Source: Spirochaeta thermophila DSM 6578 (GTDB taxonomy: Bacteria; Spirochaetota; Spirochaetia; Winmispirales; Winmispiraceae). From it: a stretch of 64,000 nt of DNA. A program made the translations under genes and the position numbers. Location of the stretch: assembly GCF_000184345.1 (NCBI RefSeq), contig NC_017583.1, positions 496,001 to 560,000 of the forward strand. The letters run 5' to 3'. The notes below the pieces were generated by a model. That model made no database searches, was not told where the DNA came from, and saw nothing but the letters and a program-made list of their open reading frames with translations. This document shows, in pieces, positions 18,545 to 26,549 of this stretch (the stretch's first letter is position 1; every line of letters starts with the position of its first letter).

Positions 18545-19528
18545 ATGGGTCGGATCAGATCTACTGATACCGGAAAACGACAATCTTCGATCGACTCTCT
18601 GGTCATCCAGAAGTTCGCAGCCTTTTTCAGTCTCATCGTGATGATCGTATTCTTTTCGTTCGCGTCGCCGTACTTTTTCAATTTCGAGAATCTCATCACG
18701 ATCGCTCTTCAAACAGCGGTGATCGGGATTCTGGCGATCGGCGTCACCCTCGTCATAATCACTGGGGGGATCGATCTCTCGCTGGGGGCCGTTCTCGCGT
18801 TTTCCGGTGTCTCATTGGCTCTCTGTACCAATGCTGGATGGCCTCTCTGGCTCTCTATCGTGATAGGGACAGGAGTAGGGGCTCTGCTTGGAGGGATAGC
18901 CGGGATCCTCGTGGTGTATGGGAGGATAGCTCCCTTTATTGCCACTTTGTCCACTCAATTGGTTTCGCGAGGCTTGGCCTTGGTGATGACAGGAGGAATA
19001 CCTCTCTACTTCATGAATCAACCCGGCTTCAAGGAACTCAGTCAAGGGAAGTTGTTCGGCGCCATCCCTTTGCCGGTGATATACCTGGTCGTTTTGGCTT
19101 TCCTTTCGAGCCTCCTCCTCCGGAAGGTCACAATAGGGAGATATATCTATGCGGTGGGATCGAATGAAGAAGCCGCTCGTCTTTCCGGCATCAATGTGAA
19201 CCGTACGAAGTTGTTCGTGTATACCTTTTGTGGTCTGATGAGTGGAATCGCAGGAGTGGTGTTGGCGGCGAGACTGGATTCCGCACAGCCGGCCATAGGA
19301 GTCGGATATGAACTCGATGCGATTGCAGCGGCAGTGATTGGAGGAACTTCCCTTTCCGGGGGAGAGGGGACCATCATGGGGACTATGATTGGGGCCTTCA
19401 TCATGGGGGTGCTGAAAAACGGTTTGAATCTCATGCAGGTGAGCCAGTTCTGGCAACAGGTGATCATGGGAGTCGTGGTAGCGGGAGCGGTGTACATAGA
19501 TACCCGAAGGAAACGTACCACTGATTAG
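18545..19528 (+). CDS. Sugar ABC transporter permease (RbsC type)
   Basis: Inner-membrane pore subunit of the CUT2 importer. A 327-residue protein with about eight to ten membrane helices. Family text is clear: ILAIGVTLVIITGGIDLSLGAVLAF, GRIAPFIATLSTQLVSRG, YAVGSNEEAARLSGINV and AIAAAVIGGTSLSGGEGT. ATG follows TAGGAGGAGTT, 8 bp after the ATPase stop, so the two are tightly coupled. A stem-loop separates it from the binding-protein gene, which is often made at a higher level. Confidence 0.93.
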   Translation: MGRIRSTDTGKRQSSIDSLVIQKFAAFFSLIVMIVFFSFASPYFFNFENLITIALQTAVIGILAIGVTLVIITGGIDLSLGAVLAFSGVSLALCTNAGWPLWLSIVIGTGVGALLGGIAGILVVYGRIAPFIATLSTQLVSRGLALVMTGGIPLYFMNQPGFKELSQGKLFGAIPLPVIYLVVLAFLSSLLLRKVTIGRYIYAVGSNEEAARLSGINVNRTKLFVYTFCGLMSGIAGVVLAARLDSAQPAIGVGYELDAIAAAVIGGTSLSGGEGTIMGTMIGAFIMGVLKNGLNLMQVSQFWQQVIMGVVVAGAVYIDTRRKRTTD

Positions 19529-19565
19529 GCAATGAAGGTCTCCGTAGGGGGCTGCTTACATTCTT

Positions 19566-19584
19566 CCCCGCTACTACAGCGGGG
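19566..19584 (+). other. Intercistronic stem-loop before the binding-protein gene
   Basis: CCCCGC, 7-nt loop, GCGGGG between the permease stop and the binding-protein ribosome binding site. No T-run follows. It may protect the downstream mRNA and raise binding-protein yield. Confidence 0.5.
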
Positions 19585-19600
19585 TGTCAGGAGGATTCCT

Positions 19601-20584
19601 ATGAAACTGAAACGATGGGTCTTGGGGTTCCTGGCGGTAGTATTGGTAGCACTGCCCGTATTCGCGGGTGGTGAGGGAGAGGAACAGGCCGTCGCGGAGA
19701 AGAAGTATGTGTACGCGGTCATTTCCAAGGGATTCATGCATGAGTTCTGGCTGACGGTGAAGAAGGGGTGTGATACGGCGGCTAAAGAATTGGGGGTGTT
19801 TGCTACCTTTGAAGGACCGGCCACCGAGGCGGAGGTAGCGGCGCAGATAGCGATGGTGGAGAACGCAATCACTCGGAGGGTTGATGGTATTCTGCTGGCT
19901 GCTCTCGACAAGAAGGCCCTTGTTCCCGTGATGGAAAAGGCAAAGGCAGCGGGAATCCCCATCGTGATGTTCGATTCCGGTGCTGATGCGGAGTATCTCA
20001 CGCTGGTGGCTACGGACAACAGGGCTGCAGCAGCGAGAGCCGCGGATTACCTCGCAGAGCTGATAGGAGGAGAAGGGAAGGTCGGGGTCATCGTACACGA
20101 TGCCACCAGCCAGACGGGTATCGATAGAAGAGACGGGTTCCTTGACAGGATCAAAGAGAAGTATCCTAAGATCCAGGTGGTGAACGTGGTCTATGGAGGT
20201 GGTGACCACGCAAAGAGTCAGGATCTCATTATGGACATGGTGAGATCCAATCCAGATCTCAAGGGTATTTTCGCTGCGAATGAGGGCTCAGCAGTGGGCG
20301 CGGCGCTTGCCCTCGAGGCGCTGGGGGCGGCGGGGAGGATAAAGCTCGTGGGTTATGATACGAGTGAGAAGGAGCTCGAGTTCCTGAAGAAGGGAGTGAT
20401 CCAGGGGATGATGGCACAAAACCCCTTCAATATGGGGTATCTCGGGCTCAAGATCCTGCACGAATATGTGATTTCGGGCAAGAAACCCGAATCAACGTTC
20501 ATTGATACGGGAGCCACCCTCATCACCGCCGAGAATCTGGAGACTCCCGAAGTCCAGAGACTTCTCTATCCCTTCAAGGAGTAA
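19601..20584 (+). CDS. Sugar ABC transporter substrate-binding protein (RbsB type)
   Basis: Periplasmic sugar receptor of the CUT2 system. A 327-residue protein with an N-terminal signal peptide (KLKRWVLGFLAVVLVALPVFA, cleavage near 21-22) and no lipobox Cys. Family features: YVYAVISKGFMHEFWLTVKKG, RRVDGILLAALDKKALVPVMEKA, GIPIVMFDSGAD, VATDNRAAAARAADYL and AANEGSAVGAALALEALG. ATG 19601 follows AGGAGGATT; an upstream in-frame ATG at 19532 lies before the stem-loop and would bury the signal peptide. A hairpin follows the stop. Confidence 0.92.
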   Translation: MKLKRWVLGFLAVVLVALPVFAGGEGEEQAVAEKKYVYAVISKGFMHEFWLTVKKGCDTAAKELGVFATFEGPATEAEVAAQIAMVENAITRRVDGILLAALDKKALVPVMEKAKAAGIPIVMFDSGADAEYLTLVATDNRAAAARAADYLAELIGGEGKVGVIVHDATSQTGIDRRDGFLDRIKEKYPKIQVVNVVYGGGDHAKSQDLIMDMVRSNPDLKGIFAANEGSAVGAALALEALGAAGRIKLVGYDTSEKELEFLKKGVIQGMMAQNPFNMGYLGLKILHEYVISGKKPESTFIDTGATLITAENLETPEVQRLLYPFKE

Positions 20585-20590
20585 AAGTAT

Positions 20591-20613
20591 AGCCCGCTCA
20601 CAAAAGCGGGCTT
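20591..20613 (+). terminator. Hairpin after the sugar-binding protein gene
   Basis: AGCCCGCT, 6-nt loop, AGCGGGCT, then TGG. With no T-run it is more likely a partial terminator or 3'-end protector that lets some transcription reach the lacI-type gene. Confidence 0.5.
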
Positions 20614-20632
20614 GGTCGCGGAGGGGGCGGGC

Positions 20633-20660
20633 TTGACAGGGGCTGCCCCCTTCATCGAAT
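20633..20660 (+). promoter_or_regulatory. Possible promoter of the LacI-family regulator gene
   Basis: A perfect -35 TTGACA at 20633-20638 with a poor -10 (TCGAAT at 20655-20660, 16-bp spacer). The spacer contains a GGGGCTGCCCC dyad. Confidence 0.35.
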
Positions 20661-20727
20661 CTAAAGCGTACCCGGTTCTTTCGAGAATCTCAAGGTACTG
20701 AGGCCTGTAGGCATGACGTGGTGAGAG

Positions 20728-21726
20728 ATGAAGCGGAGAAGACTCCTCACGATAAGAGATATCGCTCGGGAAGCAGGGGTTTCCACGGCGACCGTTTCCA
20801 GGGTCCTGAATCATGATCCTCGTGTTCGTCCCGAGACGGTGAAGAAGGTCCTCTCGGTGGTGGAGTCCTTCCAGTACAGTATCCATCATGTGGCGAGGAG
20901 TCTGAAGACCGGTCGGACCAACACGATCGGTGTGCTTGCGCCTGAGTTCGCCAATGAGTTCTTCATGGAGCTCGCAGAGAGCATGGAACAGGAATTGCGG
21001 AAGGAGGGCTATTCTCTACTCATCAGTTCTTCGCATGAATCTGTCGAAGAAGAGAAGAAGCGGATACGGATGTTCATCGAACGCTCGGTCGATGGGCTCG
21101 TGATTATTCCCTCCTCCGATCGAGGAGAGCACTACGTAGAAGCGCAGAAGGCCGGGATCCCCATTGTGCTTGTGGATAGGGCGACTTCCGGCGTCTCGTG
21201 CGATGCGGTTCTCGTCGACAATGTGGGAGGGGCGTATGCCGCGGTCACCGCTCTCATCCACGAAGGATTCCGGAGGATCGCGTTCATCGGAGGAGATCTC
21301 CATATCCTCACATCCAAGGAACGTTTCGAGGGTTACACGAGGGCCCTCAAAGATGCGGGTCTCTCCGTCGATTCCGACCTGATCAGGTTGGGGGATTTGC
21401 ATATCGAGAGTGGATACGCTCTCATGAAAGAGTTGATTGAAGGACCGGATCCTCCAGATGCGTTCTTTATCGTAAACCTGTTCATGCATGTGGGAGCCAC
21501 GAATTATCTGGTCTCTCTTCCCCCCGAGAAAACCAGGGAGGTCGTGATCGCGAGTTTCGATGAGATGGTATACTCGCCTCTCCTTCGTTTCTGCAGATAT
21601 GCGGTGGCCCAACCTATCGACGAGCTGGGTAGGACGGCAGTGCGTCTTCTCCTGGATCGGCTCAAGAGGAAGGAATCGTCTTCTCCGCGTATCGTCCGTC
21701 TGCCTACATCTCTTGTCAGACACTGA
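20728..21726 (+). CDS. LacI-family transcriptional regulator
   Basis: A 332-residue repressor-type regulator. The N-terminal helix-turn-helix [20 protein letters not shown] (residues 8-27) and hinge [14 protein letters not shown] bind DNA. The rest is a periplasmic-binding-protein-like sugar sensor ([45 protein letters not shown]). It lies inside the fucose-type locus, and the two TGTAAACGATTACA sites are its likely targets, with a sugar or sugar phosphate as inducer; this is inference from position and site type. ATG 20728 follows GGTGAGAG. The fucI gene begins 22 bp after its stop. Confidence 0.92.
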   Translation: MKRRRLLTIRDIAREAGVSTATVSRVLNHDPRVRPETVKKVLSVVESFQYSIHHVARSLKTGRTNTIGVLAPEFANEFFMELAESMEQELRKEGYSLLISSSHESVEEEKKRIRMFIERSVDGLVIIPSSDRGEHYVEAQKAGIPIVLVDRATSGVSCDAVLVDNVGGAYAAVTALIHEGFRRIAFIGGDLHILTSKERFEGYTRALKDAGLSVDSDLIRLGDLHIESGYALMKELIEGPDPPDAFFIVNLFMHVGATNYLVSLPPEKTREVVIASFDEMVYSPLLRFCRYAVAQPIDELGRTAVRLLLDRLKRKESSSPRIVRLPTSLVRH

Positions 21727-21748
21727 GAATCGGATCATGGAGGATTCT

Positions 21749-23554
21749 ATGGTAGTGAAATTCGAGGATAGGTTCGGAGCTGCACTTCCAAAGGTAGGAA
21801 TACGACCCACCATCGATGGAAGGAGAGGGGGGGTGCGTGAATCTCTGGAAGGCGTCACCATGGAAATGGCTCGGGTTGCGGCTCGACTCATTTCGGAAAA
21901 CCTTCGGCATCCAAATGGTGCTCCTGTCGAATGTGTGATTGCCGATACCACGATAGGTGGTGTGGCGGAAGCCGCAGCATGTGCCGAAAAATTCAGAAAG
22001 GAAAATGTGACCGTCACGCTTACGGTAACGCCATGCTGGTGCTATGGGGCGGAGACCATGGATATGGACCCCCATACCATCAAGGGGGTCTGGGGTTTCA
22101 ATGGTTCGGACCGACCTGGGGCGGTATACCTCGCCGCGGTTCTGGCTGCTCATAATCAGAAGGGCTTACCTGCTTTTGGGATCTACGGGAGGGATGTGCA
22201 GGATTTCGATGATGTTGCTCGAATCCCTGAAGATGTGGCTGAGAAACTCCTGCGTTTTGTGCGGGCGGGTATCGCTGTGTCCTGGATGAGGAACAAGTCG
22301 TATCTCTCGATTGGGTCGGTCTCCATGGGGATCGCAGGCTCAATTGTTGATCCTCACTTCTTCGAATCGTATCTCGGCATGCGGGTAGAGTATGTGGACA
22401 TGTCGGAGCTCGTAAGACGTCTCGAGTTGGGTATCTATGATCACAAAGAGTTCGAACAGGCCTATTCGTGGGTGAGGGAAAAGTGTAAAGAGGGCCCCGA
22501 CAACAATCCGCCCGAACTTCAACATAGCCGGGAGAAAAAGGACGAAGTGTGGGCCACAAGCGTAAAGATGGCTATGATCGTTCGAGATTTGATGGTGGGG
22601 AATCCTGTGCTTAGGGAGTCAGGATGGGAGGAGGAATCTTTGGGGCATCACGCCATCCTCGCTGGGTTCCAAGGACAAAGGCAGTGGACGGATTACTTTC
22701 CCAACGGGGATTTCCTTGAGGCGATCCTCAACAGTAGTTTCGATTGGAACGGGATCCGAGAACCATATCTTGTGGCCACCGAGAACGATTCCTTGAATGG
22801 GGTGGCGATGCTCTTCGGACACCTTCTTACAGGTACCGCTCAGCTGTTCTCCGATGTGAGGACATATTGGAGCCCCGCCGCCATCGAGCGAGTCACCGGA
22901 TGGGTGCCGGAAGGTGAGGCTGCGAATGGTTTGATTCATCTCATCAACTCAGGCCCGACGTGTCTGGATGCCACGGGAAAACAGCGCACGAATGGACGTC
23001 CTGTGATCAAACCTTTCTGGGAAGTCACGGAGGATGAGGTTCATGCCTGCCTGGATGCGACCCTTTGGCGGTACGCGAATCTGGGATATTTCCGCGGTGG
23101 GGGGTATTCTACCGATTTCCTCACGGAGGGGGGGATGCCGGTCACGATGTCGAGGGTCAATCTGGTAAAAGGGGTGGGGCCTGTCCTGCAGATTGCAGAA
23201 GGGTATACTGTCGATGTTCCTCAGCATGTACACGATGTCCTGGATGAGAGAACTGATCCCACCTGGCCTACCACCTGGTTCGTTCCCAGGCTCACAGGAA
23301 AGGAGGCATTTACGGATGTATATTCGGTCATGGCCCACTGGGGGGCTAATCATGGGGCCATATCGTATGGCCACATCGGCGCTGATCTTATCACCCTCGC
23401 CTCGATGTTGAGGATCCCGGTGTGTATGCATAATGTGCCCGAGGAGCTCATCTTCAGACCGACCTATTGGTATGCATGTGGGCAGGATCCCGAGGGAGCG
23501 GATTACAGGGCATGTGCCACGCTGGGCCCGTTGTATGGGAGCTATCGTCGCTAG
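21749..23554 (+). CDS. fucI: L-fucose isomerase
   Basis: Converts L-fucose to L-fuculose (and D-arabinose to D-ribulose) with a Mn2+ ion. A 601-residue protein very close to enterobacterial FucI throughout: [91 protein letters not shown] and [13 protein letters not shown]. The catalytic Glu and Asp and metal ligands lie within these blocks. ATG 21749 has GGAGG 5 nt upstream; ATG 21737 overlaps that site and is less likely. It is the last gene of the rightward cluster. No fuculose-phosphate aldolase is nearby. Confidence 0.95.
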   Translation: MVVKFEDRFGAALPKVGIRPTIDGRRGGVRESLEGVTMEMARVAARLISENLRHPNGAPVECVIADTTIGGVAEAAACAEKFRKENVTVTLTVTPCWCYGAETMDMDPHTIKGVWGFNGSDRPGAVYLAAVLAAHNQKGLPAFGIYGRDVQDFDDVARIPEDVAEKLLRFVRAGIAVSWMRNKSYLSIGSVSMGIAGSIVDPHFFESYLGMRVEYVDMSELVRRLELGIYDHKEFEQAYSWVREKCKEGPDNNPPELQHSREKKDEVWATSVKMAMIVRDLMVGNPVLRESGWEEESLGHHAILAGFQGQRQWTDYFPNGDFLEAILNSSFDWNGIREPYLVATENDSLNGVAMLFGHLLTGTAQLFSDVRTYWSPAAIERVTGWVPEGEAANGLIHLINSGPTCLDATGKQRTNGRPVIKPFWEVTEDEVHACLDATLWRYANLGYFRGGGYSTDFLTEGGMPVTMSRVNLVKGVGPVLQIAEGYTVDVPQHVHDVLDERTDPTWPTTWFVPRLTGKEAFTDVYSVMAHWGANHGAISYGHIGADLITLASMLRIPVCMHNVPEELIFRPTYWYACGQDPEGADYRACATLGPLYGSYRR

Positions 23555-23596
23555 CGGGAGTCGAGGACTCGGGTGACTGCGGACGGCGTGGGCATA

Positions 23597-23623
23597 TCAG
23601 GAGGGAAGGAGTTTCCCTCCTGA
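23597..23623 (+). terminator. Perfect 11-bp hairpin downstream of fucI
   Basis: TCAGGAGGGAA, 5-nt loop, TTCCCTCCTGA. It is a strong stem ending the fucose-type transcript, but no T-run follows. Confidence 0.5.
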
Positions 23624-23719
23624 GTGCCTCCCCGTTCGATTTTCCCACTTTCCCCGGAAGCAGGATTCATCGTATAATGGTTATGTACTATTAGGATACG
23701 TGCCGGGAAGGAGTGTGTG

Positions 23720-24046
23720 ATGCGTCACTCGGGTCCTTTGAGGATCGTTCCGGATTTCAGTTTCCCTTTCTCCAAGGTGGTCATCTCCCCGCATGAGGGG
23801 GTGGATCTCGGGTACATCAGCGCCTGCTATTCCGTGAGGTTCTATGTGAACGTGTCCCTGGATGCGTTCTCGCGCGGGGAGGGAGACGGGATACAGGCCC
23901 AGCTCTTTCTGGATCATAGCTGCAAGCAGGGGACGGTGGAGATCTCCAGGGCCCTCTGGGAGAAGCTCGGGAAGCCGAGACAGGCGGTGCTGGTGGCGGA
24001 CGATACGGGCCAGAAGGTTCTCTTCCTCACGAAAAAGCCTGAATAG
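23720..24046 (+). CDS. Small conserved-looking hypothetical protein
   Basis: A 108-residue protein I do not recognise. It has no signal peptide or membrane helix. The sequence alternates hydrophobic and polar residues (VVISPHEGVDLGYISACYSVRFYVNV), which suggests a beta-rich fold, and ends with PRQAVLVADDTGQKVLFLTKKPE. There is one Cys pair candidate (positions about 32 and 71). ATG 23720 (or GTG 23717 just before it) follows GGGAAGGAGTG, and a TATAAT -10 hexamer lies at 23673-23678, so it is probably expressed as its own unit. No partner is evident next to it. Confidence 0.6.
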   Translation: MRHSGPLRIVPDFSFPFSKVVISPHEGVDLGYISACYSVRFYVNVSLDAFSRGEGDGIQAQLFLDHSCKQGTVEISRALWEKLGKPRQAVLVADDTGQKVLFLTKKPE

Positions 24047-24159
24047 CGGATCTCGTCTCGGCCGGAGGCGGGTCGTTCCCACTGTCGGGGGATCCGTTCG
24101 GCAGATCGATCCGGAGGGTGATCCGTGACGGATAACCTTTCTCTATCGGTTAGAGATAT

Positions 24160-24189
24160 TTGACATTTTAGAGATTTTGGATATATACT
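24160..24189 (+). promoter_or_regulatory. Promoter of the GGDEF-EAL gene, with TTAGAGAT direct repeats
   Basis: TTGACA (24160-24165), 18-bp spacer, TATACT (24184-24189). Direct repeats TTAGAGAT at 24150-24157 and 24168-24175 flank the -35, a layout suiting a regulator bound to one DNA face. The promoter excludes the TTG at 24177 as a start. Confidence 0.6.
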
Positions 24190-24233
24190 CGCTATTAGAA
24201 AGGGGTTTCATAAGGGGTTCAGGAGCGGGTGGT

Positions 24234-25793
24234 ATGGAACCTGAGCTGTTTTCGGATGTCCTCTCTTCTCTTCCCATGGAGGTGGCGATCACCGACGAGG
24301 AGGGAAGAATCCTGTGGGCGAACGACGCCTTCTCACTCCTTACGGGGTACGGTCGTACTTCCTCATACATGCTCATCCGACAGTTTCTCCTCATGTTCGC
24401 AGAGGATCGGCCCGAGGTGTTCGTGAAAGGGGTCGATGGTCGGCCCTGCCTCCGGATACTCACGCGCTGGTCCTTCCGTGACGGGAAGAAGATAGTGTGG
24501 TCCTTTGAGCGCCTTGTCGCCGATCCGAAGAAGGCGTTCTCCTCTCACGACAGTCTCACCGGACTCATGGGTCGTGAATGGTTCTTCAGAGAAGCGGGTT
24601 CGCTCCTCGCGAGTGCGAGGCTCGAGGGGACGTCCTTTGTCCTCATGGTGATCGATCTGGACGGTTTCAAGCGGATCAACGATCTCTATGGTCCTGAGGT
24701 GGGGGACGAGGTGCTGAGGATCGTGGCGAGGAGGATCGCCGGCCACCTCAGGGCCGAGGACTTGGTCTCCCGAACGGGGAGCGACGAGTTCGCCGTCCTC
24801 CTCCACGACGTGGCGGACCCTGCAGGGATCGCCCGCCGGGTCCTCGCTTCGATCAGGGAGGGGATGGTGGTGGGAGGGCATGCCCTCTCCCTCTCCGCGA
24901 GTATCGGTGCCGGCGTGTTTCCACGGGACGGTCTTTCCCTCGAGGAGCTCGTGGCGGCCGCGGACGCCGCCCTCCTTGCGGCCAAGGCACACAGGGACAC
25001 CGTGCGGTTCTGTACTCCGGATGTCCGCCGCAGGATGATGCACCGATGGGATATGGAGCGGCTGGTCCTCGATCGGATTCGTGAGGGACGCATCCACCTT
25101 TTCTACCAGCCTATCGTGCGGGTGGCTTCAGGGATGCTCGCAGGGGTGGAGGCCCTCTCCCGTCTCCTTGGAGAGGATGGGGGGCTGGTCCTCCCCGACG
25201 AGTTCGTTCCGATCCTGGAGGAGGGGAAGGTGATCCATCTCCTGGGGAGGAAGGTGCTCGCTCTTGCCGTGCTCCAGGGGGAGCTCTGGAAGGTGAGGGG
25301 GCTCTTCGTCTCGGTGAATATCTCGCCTCAGGAGTTCCTCCATCCGGAGTTCGTGGACGTGGTACGGGAGGTCCTGGATGCATCGGGGTTTCCCCCGGAG
25401 CTCCTCATGCTCGAGGTCACCGAGTCTTCCCTCGTGGGGGATGTGGACCGGACCGTGCAGGTCCTCTCCGCCTTGAGGGACGAGGGGATCCGCGTGGCGG
25501 TGGACGATTTCGGTACGGGGTACTCGTCGTTCGCGTCCCTCAAGCGGATGCCGGTGGATGTGATAAAGCTGGATCGGCGGTTCCTGCACGGGGTGGAGGA
25601 GTCGGAGCGGGATCGGGCGATCCTCGAGGGGATGACGCACATGGCGCACGGGCTCGGGTTGGAGGTGGTGGTGGAGGGGGTGGAGCGGGAGGCGCAGCTC
25701 GAGATCCTGCGGGAGAGCGGGTGTGACTATGTGCAGGGGTTTCTCCTGGGGCACCCGATGCGGGATGTTGCGATTTCGCACCTGGTGGGCTAG
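24234..25793 (+). CDS. PAS-GGDEF-EAL cyclic-di-GMP enzyme
   Basis: A 519-residue signalling protein. A PAS-like sensor (MEVAITDEEGRILWANDAFSLLTGYG) covers residues about 15-95. The GGDEF domain (about 125-285) carries RAEDLVSRTGSDEF: the RxxD inhibitory site is intact, but the second Gly of the signature is Ser. The EAL domain (about 290-519) keeps its key residues: VEALSRL, SVNISPQEF, LEVTESS, VDDFGTGYSS, IKLDRRF and VVVEGVE. It is therefore more likely a c-di-GMP phosphodiesterase with a regulatory or weak cyclase half. ATG 24234 follows CAGGAGCGGG and fits the promoter. No membrane helices are seen. Confidence 0.88.
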   Translation: MEPELFSDVLSSLPMEVAITDEEGRILWANDAFSLLTGYGRTSSYMLIRQFLLMFAEDRPEVFVKGVDGRPCLRILTRWSFRDGKKIVWSFERLVADPKKAFSSHDSLTGLMGREWFFREAGSLLASARLEGTSFVLMVIDLDGFKRINDLYGPEVGDEVLRIVARRIAGHLRAEDLVSRTGSDEFAVLLHDVADPAGIARRVLASIREGMVVGGHALSLSASIGAGVFPRDGLSLEELVAAADAALLAAKAHRDTVRFCTPDVRRRMMHRWDMERLVLDRIREGRIHLFYQPIVRVASGMLAGVEALSRLLGEDGGLVLPDEFVPILEEGKVIHLLGRKVLALAVLQGELWKVRGLFVSVNISPQEFLHPEFVDVVREVLDASGFPPELLMLEVTESSLVGDVDRTVQVLSALRDEGIRVAVDDFGTGYSSFASLKRMPVDVIKLDRRFLHGVEESERDRAILEGMTHMAHGLGLEVVVEGVEREAQLEILRESGCDYVQGFLLGHPMRDVAISHLVG

Positions 25794-25796
25794 TCT

Positions 25797-26549
25797 TTGC
25801 TCGTGGTTTCTTCGGTAGAGAGGGATGTCTCAAGGCTCTGCGGTTTCGCGGCCGCTCGTGTGGTGTTCGCCTATGTGCACTGTCTCCGTGTGGAGGAGGG
25901 GCGGGAGTGGGAGTATGGGGTGCGGTTCCTGAGGGAGGCGCTCGTGGAGGAGGGTGAGGCGGGCGGGGAGGGGGTGGAAGGGGCCTTGGAGGGGGTGCGG
26001 GAGCGGGCGGCACGGAGGGCCTGGGAGCGTCAGTGCGGCTACCGGAGGCGGTTCACCACACCGGAGGTGATCGGGAGGGTGATCGAGGCGGCGCGGGATG
26101 TGAGGGAGGCGGAGGTGTGGACGACGGGGGCGGTGGGGTTCCGTGTGGGTGTGCAGCGTCTCGCTTCGGCGCTGCATCGCGCAGGGGAGTGGGCGGAGGT
26201 GCGGGGGGATCGGCCGGGGATGGGGGTGCTGGGGGAGGTGCGGAGGGAGGTGGAGGCGGCGGGGAGGCGGTGGGGGGTCGTGTGGGGGGTGCGGTTCGAG
26301 GGGGAACGGCTCGCCTCCACGCTCGCATCCATGGTGGGGTTGGGGTTCGGGGTGGGGAGGGGGGAGGTTGGGGAGGTGTGGGAGTGGGTGAGGGCGGTGG
26401 ATGGGCGGCTGGGGGAGTGGTGGGGGGAGGGGGTGGGAGCGGGAGGGGAGGATGTGTGGGTGCGGGTGCTGGGGGTGGTGGTGGGGTGGGAGCGGAGGCT
26501 TCAGGGGGTGAGGGGATGCGGTTCCCCCACGAAGAATCCTTGTACGTAG
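25797..26549 (+). CDS. G-rich hypothetical protein
   Basis: A possible protein of up to 250 residues, starting 3 bp after the GGDEF-EAL stop (TTG 25797, or GTG 25803) with GGTGGG upstream, so probably translationally coupled. It is Glu/Arg/Gly/Trp/Val-rich (EAALEGVRERAARRAWERQ, VWEWVRAVDGRLGEWWGEG) and mostly helical. The coding strand is very G-rich with codons ending in G, unlike its neighbours. Its last 49 bp overlap the convergent response-regulator gene. No family is recognised. The weak start, skewed composition and antisense overlap mean it could be a decayed gene. Confidence 0.5.
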   Translation: MLVVSSVERDVSRLCGFAAARVVFAYVHCLRVEEGREWEYGVRFLREALVEEGEAGGEGVEGALEGVRERAARRAWERQCGYRRRFTTPEVIGRVIEAARDVREAEVWTTGAVGFRVGVQRLASALHRAGEWAEVRGDRPGMGVLGEVRREVEAAGRRWGVVWGVRFEGERLASTLASMVGLGFGVGRGEVGEVWEWVRAVDGRLGEWWGEGVGAGGEDVWVRVLGVVVGWERRLQGVRGCGSPTKNPCT

